Origin: a virus
Reading direction: 5' to 3' (one strand)
DNA length: 56,801 nt
Virus record (IMG/VR): IMGVR_UViG_3300031963_000179
Coordinates: 1-56,801 of that record
Under the pieces are notes generated by a model. It had not been told where the DNA came from and did not search any database. It saw only the letters and a list, made by a program, of their open reading frames with translations. Shown one piece after another: positions 34,101 through 41,955 of the stretch. Position 1 is the first letter of the stretch. Each line of letters opens with the position of its first letter. A program made the position numbers and the translations under genes.

Positions 34101-34890
34101 AGGATATGTTGTTTTAGCACAAAATACAAAAACTATAAATTATGTAAAATGTGCAGAAATGCTTGCACTAAGTATAAAAAAGGTAATGCCTAACGCAAGT
34201 ATAGCACTTATTACTGATGATGTAGAATACAGTAGATATTTTGATTACGTTATAGCTTTACCCTACGGTGATTTGGACAAAGATTCATCTTGGAAATTAT
34301 CTAACGATTGGCAAGTCTATGAGGCTAGCCCGTATGATCAAACTATCAAATTAGAAGCAGATATGTATGTACCAATTAACATAGATTATTGGTGGGATAC
34401 ATTACAGTTAAATGAAGTCGTTGTATCATCAACTATTAGAAACTTTAGAGGAGAAATTAGCGATAACCTATTTTATAGGGGTTTTATCACAAATAATAGT
34501 CTTCCAAATGTGTATAACGCAATGACATATTTTAAAAAAGGAGAGTTTGCAGAAAACTTTTTTAAAACGATTAAACATTGTTTTGAAAACTGGGAAAGTT
34601 TAAAGCCTATGTTAAAATGTAACATTAATGAGAAAGCAACTACTGATTGGGTATATGCTATAGCCTGTCATATACATGGGGTAGAGAATACCACCCTACC
34701 AAAATTTGATTCTTTTAGTATGGTTCACATGAAACAATACATAAACGATTTGCAATCTGAAGATTGGACAAAAGAATTAATTTATGAGGTTAACCATAAT
34801 AACATAAGAGTAAGCACATATCCGCAACTATATCCATTTCATTATCATATAAAAAACTTTTGTAATATAATAGAGAATGAACTTACCTGA
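34093..34890 (+). CDS. GT-A-like glycosyltransferase family protein, paralogue of the preceding gene
   Basis: A 265-residue protein. It opens with GYVVLAQNTKTINYVKCAEM and NASIALITDD, and carries SPYDQTIKLEADMYVP, aligned with SPYDETLVLDVDYV of the previous gene. The DxD site therefore reads EAD, still acidic-x-acidic and compatible with metal binding. A Trp-rich segment (NIDYWWDTLQL) follows. It overlaps its upstream neighbour by 8 bases and its downstream neighbour by 14. Gene duplication within the cassette is the simplest explanation for the pair. Substrate unknown. Confidence 0.58.
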   Translation: MTKGYVVLAQNTKTINYVKCAEMLALSIKKVMPNASIALITDDVEYSRYFDYVIALPYGDLDKDSSWKLSNDWQVYEASPYDQTIKLEADMYVPINIDYWWDTLQLNEVVVSSTIRNFRGEISDNLFYRGFITNNSLPNVYNAMTYFKKGEFAENFFKTIKHCFENWESLKPMLKCNINEKATTDWVYAIACHIHGVENTTLPKFDSFSMVHMKQYINDLQSEDWTKELIYEVNHNNIRVSTYPQLYPFHYHIKNFCNIIENELT

Positions 34891-35167
34891 ATTTAGATTA
34901 TACTATGATGATGCTGGAAAAGCATTATTTTATACTTGTGAAAAGTTAGATGGTAATTTTATCGTCATTGATTCTGATACATATTTTCAATCAAGATTTG
35001 ACATTAAAATAATTGATAAAAAAATTGTAAGTATATATGATAAAAAGCTAATTGCTAAACTTAACCCTAGTCAAAATGGAACAAGTTGCCATATCAATGA
35101 TATTAGCATAATTCATAATGGACCTAATTCAAAAAAATGGAGCTTAACTTTAAATGAACGTAATTGA
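34877..35167 (+). CDS. Conserved phage protein (96 residues), function unknown
   Basis: A small soluble protein starting MNLPEFRLYYDDAGKALFYT, with a DGNFIVIDSDTYFQSRFDIK segment and ending DISIIHNGPNSKKWSL. I recall similar ~90-residue proteins with the LPEFRLYYDD opening in marine T4-like phages, without a known function. It lies between two transferase-like genes and overlaps both (14 bases at each end), so it is made together with them and may act as a partner. No catalytic or membrane motif is visible. Confidence 0.6.
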   Translation: MNLPEFRLYYDDAGKALFYTCEKLDGNFIVIDSDTYFQSRFDIKIIDKKIVSIYDKKLIAKLNPSQNGTSCHINDISIIHNGPNSKKWSLTLNERN

Positions 35168-36083
35168 TATTGCAGACTTAGATTGCATTTACCTAAGTTA
35201 TGATGAACCACAAAAAGAAGAATTTTGGGTTAAAATTCAAAACATGATACCTTGGGCACGTAGAGTTGACGGAGTTAAGGGTAGTGATGCTGCACACAAA
35301 GCTGCGGCAGAAGAAAGTGATACAGAAAGATTTATTTTAATTGACGGAGATAATTTACCTGATTTTAATTTTTTTAACTTAACATTAGATTTTACAAATA
35401 AGGACGAAAGTTATCAACACGCACAGTATCGATGGAAAGCTAGAAATGTAATTAATGGATTGCAATATGGCAATGGCGGCTTAAGTAGCTGGACTAAAAC
35501 TTATGTAAAAAATATGAAAACGCATGAAAATAGCGGTGGTAATGTTACTACAACTATTGATTTTTGTTTAGATTATTTAAATGGTTCTTATTGGAGTATG
35601 TATGATTGTTATTCTACAACATATCCAAACTATACTCCCTTTCAAGCATGGCGTGCTGGATTCCGTGAAGGTGTAAAAATGTGTTTGGTTAGTGGACAAA
35701 AACCTGATGTAGATTTGTTTAAGAAAAATGTTGCTACACGAAATTTAAACAACCTTACTATATGGCATAACGTAGGCATGGATGTTGAGAACGGACAATG
35801 GGCTATCTATGGTGCAAGATTGGGAACATACTTAACTATGTTAACTGATTGGGATTATAATAAAGTTCAGGACTTTGATGAACTATTAAAGTTATGGGAA
35901 ACATTTGAACACCACGAACCAAAACAATTATCTGAGCTTTTATCAGACAAGTTAGGACTCTCTATGTGCGTGTTAAATGCCGAACAGTCAAAGTTTTTCA
36001 AACGGCATTATAACACTGATAAACACAATTTAGGACCTTTAGTAAAAGAAATAGACATTATCAGAAAAATAGAAAAATGGTAA
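35154..36083 (+). CDS. Transferase-like protein with DGD motif, related to the C-terminus of the 723-residue protein
   Basis: A 309-residue protein. Near residue 60 it has ESDTERFILIDGDNLPDFNF, in which a hydrophobic strand runs into DGD, as in GT-A enzymes. It then has NGLQYGNGGLSSWTK and a AWRAGFREGVKM helix followed by NLTIWHNVGMDVENGQWAI. The same order (NGLEYGH, TWRTSFREVIKL, LTTWLTIAEGAYAEWSI) ends the protein encoded at 41956-44127, so the two share a domain. Here the acidic motif is intact; there it reads NGK. The stop at 36083 directly abuts the stop of the convergent radical SAM gene, with no terminator between. Confidence 0.55.
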   Translation: MNVIDIADLDCIYLSYDEPQKEEFWVKIQNMIPWARRVDGVKGSDAAHKAAAEESDTERFILIDGDNLPDFNFFNLTLDFTNKDESYQHAQYRWKARNVINGLQYGNGGLSSWTKTYVKNMKTHENSGGNVTTTIDFCLDYLNGSYWSMYDCYSTTYPNYTPFQAWRAGFREGVKMCLVSGQKPDVDLFKKNVATRNLNNLTIWHNVGMDVENGQWAIYGARLGTYLTMLTDWDYNKVQDFDELLKLWETFEHHEPKQLSELLSDKLGLSMCVLNAEQSKFFKRHYNTDKHNLGPLVKEIDIIRKIEKW

Positions 36084-38513
36084 TCATTTACTAATAGGAA
36101 TTACTTTTTTCTTTGTGAAGTTACGATACTGTTCATGAATGGTTTCTTTAACTTGTATTTCAGAACTTACCCAATCATTGAAATTACCTTCATCAAAATA
36201 AGTTTTTTCAAAACTTTTATCTTCTTTTTTTCTTTCACTTTCATAAATTGACTCTGAATTTTTGTCCAAAGCCATATGATTAAATTTATGAGTTAAGAAT
36301 AGTTTATAGTCCCCGTCTTTATTTTTGCTTATAGTAAATTTGCATGAATAATCATTTACTAATGTGTTGCCAAAAATTGCTAAGTCAGATTGTGGATCAC
36401 ATTCAAAGCTATATTCAAAATCATCAAAATATAAATGTAAGCCGTATGCAAATGCAAAAAATTCATTAGCAATAGAGTTTCCAAAATCTTCGGAACTATA
36501 TCTTTCTAAATTTACGTAATAATCTTGTTTTACATATTTTTTTTCTGATTTTTTGCTAGTTACGAATGTGTATGAATCTTTTATAGCTAACGAATTAGCC
36601 TTATCTACACGTAAACTTGTACGTACACCTTCTTCTATTTCTTCTCTTGTGGCGTCTTTATTAAAACTGTCTGTGTTTGATTTTTTTGTATGTTTATATT
36701 GCTGACTATTTCTGACTGTTGCTTTAGCGTGTTCTGACAAAATATTTAACCAAACGTGAAATAGTTTTATTCTAATAAATCTATGTAATATTGTATTTTT
36801 GTAGTCGTGAGTATACCAAGTATTGCAAAATGTAATATCTCCTGGATAATTGTTTCCTAAAATACCATAAACGTGCCAGTCAGTTTGCATGTGACTAAAC
36901 TGTGCTGGTCCTGCACCGAACCCAGGACTTATAATGTTTATACTTTTCCTTAAATTTGCTATTAACTGCATACTGTGTAAGTAGTCAATTGGTTCTTCTG
37001 TAGGAAATCCTATCATATAGTTCACGTGATTAAAAAGATTTACCTCAGCACCATCATTTAAGTTATTTTCTATCTCCCAAATTTCAATTTTTTTTCTCAT
37101 GTCATTTAAAACTTTTTGACTACCTGATTCAACTCCGTAACTAATTGCTGTACAACCACTGTCGGCTATCTTCTTAATAAATTCTTTCGTCATTCTGCCG
37201 TCACATCTAGCATAACTATTCCATTTAATTTTTAGATTTTTTTCAATTATGAGGTCGATTAGTTTTTCGAAATTTTTAACATTACCGTTTACTAAACTGT
37301 CTACAAACCAAAATCTTTTAACACCGTAATTTTTGATTTGATATTCCATTTCTTCAACTACACGTTCAGGACCATTACTTCTAAACTTCCAAAAGTAAGT
37401 TTCTGCACAAAAACTACATTGTGCAATACATCCTCTAGAAGTTTCTATACTTACACCGTCTTGATGCATGTAGTTTGATAGGTTATAATCACTATAATCA
37501 GGAAAAGGATACTCATCTAGCTTTAATTTGCTATCAGTAGAACCTATTTTTTGATTTGTCGGATAAATATCGGGTAAATTTTCAAGAACATATGGAAGCG
37601 TTTCTTCCGCTTCACCCACAAACAAATAGTTAAAATGTGATGTTAATGAAGTAAAATCAAAATTTGTTATGACTTCAGGACCTCCTGCAAGTAAACATGC
37701 GTCAGGTAAAAGTTTTTTAATTTGACTTACCATATACTTAGTTGCAAAAGTATTTGTGTTGTATATACTAAATCCTATAACCTTAGGGTTAGACTTTACG
37801 ATATCGTCGATTGCCTTATCTAATACAGGTTGAATGTAAGGTAAAATAAATTTAACAAAATTTTGTCTTTTTATCCATAGAAAGTATCTTTCCCCTCGCC
37901 AATAATCTTCACCATGCAACTCTTTTAATGCATGATAACACTCTACATTCAAGTCATATACTTTGGTACTATAACCGTGCTTTCGTAAAACAGCAGTAAG
38001 TTTAGCCATGTTATAGGGCGGAAACAAAATACCCCAAGCAGGGGCGATAACCATTGCAACTTTAAACTTGTCTGTTGATTCCCATGCAATGTTTGGATTT
38101 TTAAATTTATATTGATAATCTTTCGTAAACTTGCCTAAATGAGAATTAGCATGATTAATTTCGTTTTCTAAATTATCTTCTTTGTAAATATGTTTAAGAA
38201 TTATTTGATCTCTGTCTCCGCTAAGTAATTGTCCACCTTCGGATTCCATTTGATTAATAATTTTAATTTTTATTTCATGTCTTTTTTTATAAATTTCTTG
38301 TTGATTAAAATCAGGAAATCTCTCTAATGCTTTTTCTACCCAAGGTTCTTCAGTATTTGGGTTAAGCATAGCTTCTTCTACTACCATTGGGTCTAAATCA
38401 TATAGACAAAAACATTCTAATAATTCAGGATCTGTGTTGATGTTTTGGGCTAATACTGCTCTGTCGATGTTATCTTTGCAAGCTTCAAGTAATAATTCGG
38501 TTTCTCTTTTCAT
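36084..38513 (-). CDS. B12-binding-domain radical SAM enzyme (809 residues)
   Basis: Cobalamin-type radical SAM protein. An unrecognised N-terminal region (~1-145) precedes a B12-binding-like Rossmann domain at ~150-330 (VAMVIAPAWGILFPPYNMAK, then a VIGFSIYNTN strand, LLAGGPEV and VGEAEETLPYVLE). The radical SAM core has ETSRGCIAQCSFCAETY near residue 355, with the CxxxCxxC iron-sulfur motif, then RFWFVDSLVNGN and a YGVESGSQKVLNDM motif. About 250 extra C-terminal residues follow. The DxHxxG cobalamin ligand is not visible. Class B enzymes of this layout methylate inactive carbons or rearrange substrates; the substrate here is unknown. It is last in a minus-strand operon behind the GT9-like and two other radical SAM genes. 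Confidence 0.8.
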   Translation of the reverse strand: MKRETELLLEACKDNIDRAVLAQNINTDPELLECFCLYDLDPMVVEEAMLNPNTEEPWVEKALERFPDFNQQEIYKKRHEIKIKIINQMESEGGQLLSGDRDQIILKHIYKEDNLENEINHANSHLGKFTKDYQYKFKNPNIAWESTDKFKVAMVIAPAWGILFPPYNMAKLTAVLRKHGYSTKVYDLNVECYHALKELHGEDYWRGERYFLWIKRQNFVKFILPYIQPVLDKAIDDIVKSNPKVIGFSIYNTNTFATKYMVSQIKKLLPDACLLAGGPEVITNFDFTSLTSHFNYLFVGEAEETLPYVLENLPDIYPTNQKIGSTDSKLKLDEYPFPDYSDYNLSNYMHQDGVSIETSRGCIAQCSFCAETYFWKFRSNGPERVVEEMEYQIKNYGVKRFWFVDSLVNGNVKNFEKLIDLIIEKNLKIKWNSYARCDGRMTKEFIKKIADSGCTAISYGVESGSQKVLNDMRKKIEIWEIENNLNDGAEVNLFNHVNYMIGFPTEEPIDYLHSMQLIANLRKSINIISPGFGAGPAQFSHMQTDWHVYGILGNNYPGDITFCNTWYTHDYKNTILHRFIRIKLFHVWLNILSEHAKATVRNSQQYKHTKKSNTDSFNKDATREEIEEGVRTSLRVDKANSLAIKDSYTFVTSKKSEKKYVKQDYYVNLERYSSEDFGNSIANEFFAFAYGLHLYFDDFEYSFECDPQSDLAIFGNTLVNDYSCKFTISKNKDGDYKLFLTHKFNHMALDKNSESIYESERKKEDKSFEKTYFDEGNFNDWVSSEIQVKETIHEQYRNFTKKKVIPISK

Positions 38514-38518
38514 AGTTA

Positions 38519-39595
38519 TTATTTTACCAAAGAACCCATATTACCTAACTTAAGTCGTAGGCTTTTAAATTTTTTTTGTATGTTGGAAGGCTGCTGAGAT
38601 TGTATGGCAGCAAAAACTTCTTTTGGTGTTATATCATTTATACTACGCATAAAGCTAGCACTTTGTATTTTCCTTCGTATGTTTGTGGTGTATGTTACCC
38701 CCAATAACTTTACATCCCTATTATTGCATAAGCCAACTAAGTTAAATGCATCTTGTAATACTTGAGTCTCGTTTGGATGACAGTCAAGTTTGTGACACAG
38801 CAATATTTGTTTTCCATCTACCCATTTTCTTATATATTTAGAATAAGAGTCAGGTGCTATTAAAAAATCAACTTTTTGTATTAATTTAGCACACTGAACT
38901 ATAGAAACTTTCCCTACTAAATTTATTATTCTATCATCAAATAACATAGCAGGATCAACCATGTAGTTGGGTCGATCAATCAAAAAAATCTTTGATAAAG
39001 GATAATTGTCTAAAATCATTTTAAAAATTTCAATATGTTTTTCTTTATCATATTTTTTTTGAGCATTACTTCCTGAAAGTTGAAAACAAAAAGTTTTATC
39101 TGTTCCTTTCAATAATGAATTAATATAATCATCATCCTGTTTAAAAATTAGCCCACCCTTTTCTTTTATGTACAAACCTTTTAATTGTTTGTCTTTTCTA
39201 AACCCTGGATAGTCATTGCATCTATAATTAGCTAATTCGATAGCTTCAGAATTTGCAAAAGTATGTTGATCTATAAGATGAAAAAAAGGAAATTCTTTTA
39301 ACAGGTCATGCAATGCTTGATGTACGGGATAAGCACCTGAAACAGTTACGGTGTGACCGGTATTATAATCTTCAACCTTATCGTAGTCTCTAATATAGGC
39401 CCATTGTCCGTTTTTTATTTTTGATCCATAAAATCTACTATAAACCAATTCTACAATATTTGTATCAGAATAAACCCAGTATATTGAAATTCCATAATTT
39501 TGGTAGGCCTTATAAAGTGAAGTTTGTTCAGTTATCATCTTTAAACAATCACCTAAACCACCAAAAAATCTAATTTTAAAGTGATTCGTCATCAT
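38519..39595 (-). CDS. GT9/heptosyltransferase-like protein with a shared C-terminal peptide
   Basis: A 358-residue GT-B-like protein resembling ADP-heptose:LPS heptosyltransferases. The N-terminus has FFGGLGDCLKM, like the GGxGD donor loop of GT9. The middle has FCFQLSGSNAQKKYD followed by a helix, and IINLVGKVSIVQCAKLIQKV with DFLIAPDSYSKYIR, the pattern of the GT9 C-terminal nucleotide-binding half, where the last motif is usually DSGxxH. That His is missing, so the acceptor or mechanism may differ. The protein ends LRLKLGNMGSLVK; the neighbouring radical SAM protein ends QLKLGNMSSLV. The start overlaps that gene's stop as ATGA. Confidence 0.6.
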   Translation of the reverse strand: MMTNHFKIRFFGGLGDCLKMITEQTSLYKAYQNYGISIYWVYSDTNIVELVYSRFYGSKIKNGQWAYIRDYDKVEDYNTGHTVTVSGAYPVHQALHDLLKEFPFFHLIDQHTFANSEAIELANYRCNDYPGFRKDKQLKGLYIKEKGGLIFKQDDDYINSLLKGTDKTFCFQLSGSNAQKKYDKEKHIEIFKMILDNYPLSKIFLIDRPNYMVDPAMLFDDRIINLVGKVSIVQCAKLIQKVDFLIAPDSYSKYIRKWVDGKQILLCHKLDCHPNETQVLQDAFNLVGLCNNRDVKLLGVTYTTNIRRKIQSASFMRSINDITPKEVFAAIQSQQPSNIQKKFKSLRLKLGNMGSLVK

Positions 39596-40698
39596 ACTAA
39601 TGAACTCATATTACCTAATTTTAATTGAGGATTTTTAAATATAGGATCTTTTAATATTTCAATTAATTTATTCCTATCTACATGATCCTCATGCCAAACA
39701 GCCATACCTTTAAATTTTTCATCACTTAAATGATACCACTGTGCTAATAAATTAGTCCAAATTTTAGGTTTAGATTTATATTGCAGCTGCCATTCAACAA
39801 ATTCTTTAAGTTCTTTATAATTATCACGTTGAACTATAAAATTAGTTTGCCAATTATATAAATTGGGGAAACGTTTTTGATGAATCATCTCATCTAAAAA
39901 TAACAAATTGTTTTTTAATTTTTTAAAGTTTCCGTTTTTTCTTACTATCTTATAAGTTTCTTCTGTGAATGCGTCTACGCTGACTTCAATGTAGGTTATA
40001 TATGGCCAAAGAGGTTCAATTTCTTTTAGGTGTTGTTCGGTCATTAGAACCCCGTTTGTTTTAAGAGTTATACGTAAATTATTAGGAATAGGATTTTTAC
40101 TTAGTTCTAGTAAATAGTTCCAGTATAATGGGCTAGCAAATGCATCACCGCTTCCTGTTATATTTAAACTTACGGTTGGGTGAAGTGTCAACAAAATATC
40201 AATAAGGTCTTTTACTTTTTCATGAATTTGTTTGATGTGTCTACCTCTACTGTCATCAGGGTTGAACGGATCATAATATATTAAATTATCTCTGCAGCTT
40301 GGACACTGTAAATTGCAACTAGGATCGTAGCTAAATCCAACGTGCATAGCAGTTTTCCTTAGTCTTTCATCCAAATTATTTTTATTAACAATATCCCAGT
40401 ATTCATTATCTCCAGTTAAAAACGAACTTAATTGGGGACATTGGTCATTGCAATAGGTAAAATTACCTTCTCGCATTCCTTCCTGTATTTCTAACCTAGT
40501 TACATTATTGATTATTTCTTGCGATGTTTCAGTAAGAACATTGCCTACCCATTTTGGTAACCAAGTATGGCAACATGCGCTAACTTGTCCTGATGTATGT
40601 ATTTCAATATGTTTAAAAGGGACGGTACAAGCCATTTTGCTTAACCTATTGTCAGCATCAAGGTAAAATGATTTTGGATGTATTTTGTATTCAGGCAT
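39592..40698 (-). CDS. Radical SAM protein with N-terminal SPASM-like cysteine domain
   Basis: A 368-residue enzyme. The N-terminus has the auxiliary-cluster pattern normally found at the C-terminus of SPASM proteins: MACTVPFKHIEIHTSGQVSA followed by CCHTW, then FTYCNDQCP. The radical SAM core follows with SYDPSCNLQCPSCRDN near residue 130 (CxxxCxxC), a VSLNITGSGDAFASP glycine-rich strand where most relatives have GGEP, and an ITLKTNGVLM strand. Such proteins modify peptides or sugars; the target is unknown. It ends in QLKLGNMSSLV, almost the same as the next protein's end. Overlaps: 8 bases with the upstream radical SAM gene, 4 with the GT9-like gene. Confidence 0.75.
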   Translation of the reverse strand: MPEYKIHPKSFYLDADNRLSKMACTVPFKHIEIHTSGQVSACCHTWLPKWVGNVLTETSQEIINNVTRLEIQEGMREGNFTYCNDQCPQLSSFLTGDNEYWDIVNKNNLDERLRKTAMHVGFSYDPSCNLQCPSCRDNLIYYDPFNPDDSRGRHIKQIHEKVKDLIDILLTLHPTVSLNITGSGDAFASPLYWNYLLELSKNPIPNNLRITLKTNGVLMTEQHLKEIEPLWPYITYIEVSVDAFTEETYKIVRKNGNFKKLKNNLLFLDEMIHQKRFPNLYNWQTNFIVQRDNYKELKEFVEWQLQYKSKPKIWTNLLAQWYHLSDEKFKGMAVWHEDHVDRNKLIEILKDPIFKNPQLKLGNMSSLV

Positions 40699-41914
40699 TT
40701 ATTAAATCTCTTAGTTCTGGAATTACGCTAACAAGACTTTCATTTCTGATTAAGTCAAGTTTTTTTGTATACCTTTTAAAATTTATTAGATTTTCTTCAT
40801 TAAATGGCTTGTCTAAATGCCAAAAAAGATGTAAGAATTTATTTTTTATATCAACATTAAATTTTGAATTATAATCACTTATAAATTTTTCTAATTTTTC
40901 TTTTATTTTTTCTCTTGTATAATCAGGTAACGCACTTACATGAAATTGCGGATTATATTCTACGACATTAAATGAAAAGTTTTGATAATTTTCATCATGT
41001 TCATTCACTGCTCCTATGTCAACTAGTCTCCAAATGATTTCTGGTATACGATGAACATTCATGTTACTCACTGTTATACCAGGTTTACAATGTATACCTA
41101 TTTGACTTACTGTTTTAAGATTTTCTTCGACATTTTTCCAATTCGTTCCGCTACGTATAAGTTCTGCTCTTTCATCAATTTCATCAATGCTCGGCCATAA
41201 CCATACACGTTTACCCCATTTTTTCCAATAATCAATTACATTTTTGTTTTTATATTTTAGTACACTTAAATTTGTATTATACGTTATGATTACATCATAT
41301 CTTTCTTTTTCATCAAGCATATCTAATATTTGCCAATGCTCGTCCATTAATAAAGGCTCTCCGCCTGCAAAGTATACTTTTTCTACAATGTCAACGTATT
41401 GTTTTAAAAAATCTACATTTCTTGATTCATCAACCGACTCGATACTAAAAACTTTTTTACTTTCATTGTAAGTAACCCAACCCATTTCTTTAGCATCAGG
41501 AATCCACGAACTTGAAAATTCGGGACCACAAGTTCTACACTTGTAATTACAAAGATTACTAAATCTAAAATCCCAGTATCTTAAATCAACTTTTTCAACG
41601 TGTCCGTCAGGCGATGTTATATTTGGTATTTCTTTCAGCTTTTCACTGAAATATCTATTATGATTTATTCGTGTACTAAAATTGGAACTATGTTCACTTT
41701 CAAAACATCTTCGGCACATGTTAGGTTCTTCGCCATTTAACATTTGTACACGAATACTTTTCATGTAATCGCTATTCCAAATTTCTTCAATGGTTTGTGT
41801 GTTTAAGTCACCTGCATAAGTTTTGTGTTCAGAAGTCATGCAACATGGATATACTTTTCCTCTTGGGATAATATTTAAATGTACCCAAGGAATTGAACAG
41901 ACGGTATTTTTCAT
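40691..41914 (-). CDS. Twitch/SPASM-domain radical SAM protein
   Basis: A 407-residue enzyme, first gene of the minus-strand operon. The N-terminal auxiliary-cluster domain has VCSIPWVHLNIIPRGKVYPC followed by CMTSE and later EPNMCRRCFESE. The core has RFSNLCNYKCRTCGPEFSSS (CxxxCxxC) and the SAM-binding VYFAGGEPLLMDEHW motif. It matches the 'N-terminal twitch' radical SAM group, known in marine phages and bacteria, whose substrates are largely unassigned. It is divergent from the 723-residue repeat protein, with 41 bases between the starts. I see no clear late-promoter motif on this strand. Confidence 0.82.
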   Translation of the reverse strand: MKNTVCSIPWVHLNIIPRGKVYPCCMTSEHKTYAGDLNTQTIEEIWNSDYMKSIRVQMLNGEEPNMCRRCFESEHSSNFSTRINHNRYFSEKLKEIPNITSPDGHVEKVDLRYWDFRFSNLCNYKCRTCGPEFSSSWIPDAKEMGWVTYNESKKVFSIESVDESRNVDFLKQYVDIVEKVYFAGGEPLLMDEHWQILDMLDEKERYDVIITYNTNLSVLKYKNKNVIDYWKKWGKRVWLWPSIDEIDERAELIRSGTNWKNVEENLKTVSQIGIHCKPGITVSNMNVHRIPEIIWRLVDIGAVNEHDENYQNFSFNVVEYNPQFHVSALPDYTREKIKEKLEKFISDYNSKFNVDIKNKFLHLFWHLDKPFNEENLINFKRYTKKLDLIRNESLVSVIPELRDLINA

Positions 41915-41930
41915 ATAATCTATATATCAC

Positions 41931-41938
41931 TCTAAATA
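41931..41938 (+). promoter_or_regulatory. Late-promoter motif TCTAAATA before the 723-residue repeat protein
   Basis: TCTAAATAC, 17 bases before the ATG at 41956, in the 41-base divergent gap. It places the promoter inside the longer frame that opens at 41893, which supports the downstream start. Confidence 0.6.
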
Positions 41939-41955
41939 CTTTGAAACTAAATTTT

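Noticed and set aside
41893-41955. Longer start (41893) for the 723-residue repeat protein
   Set aside because: It would overlap the divergent radical SAM start and precede the late-promoter motif at 41931.
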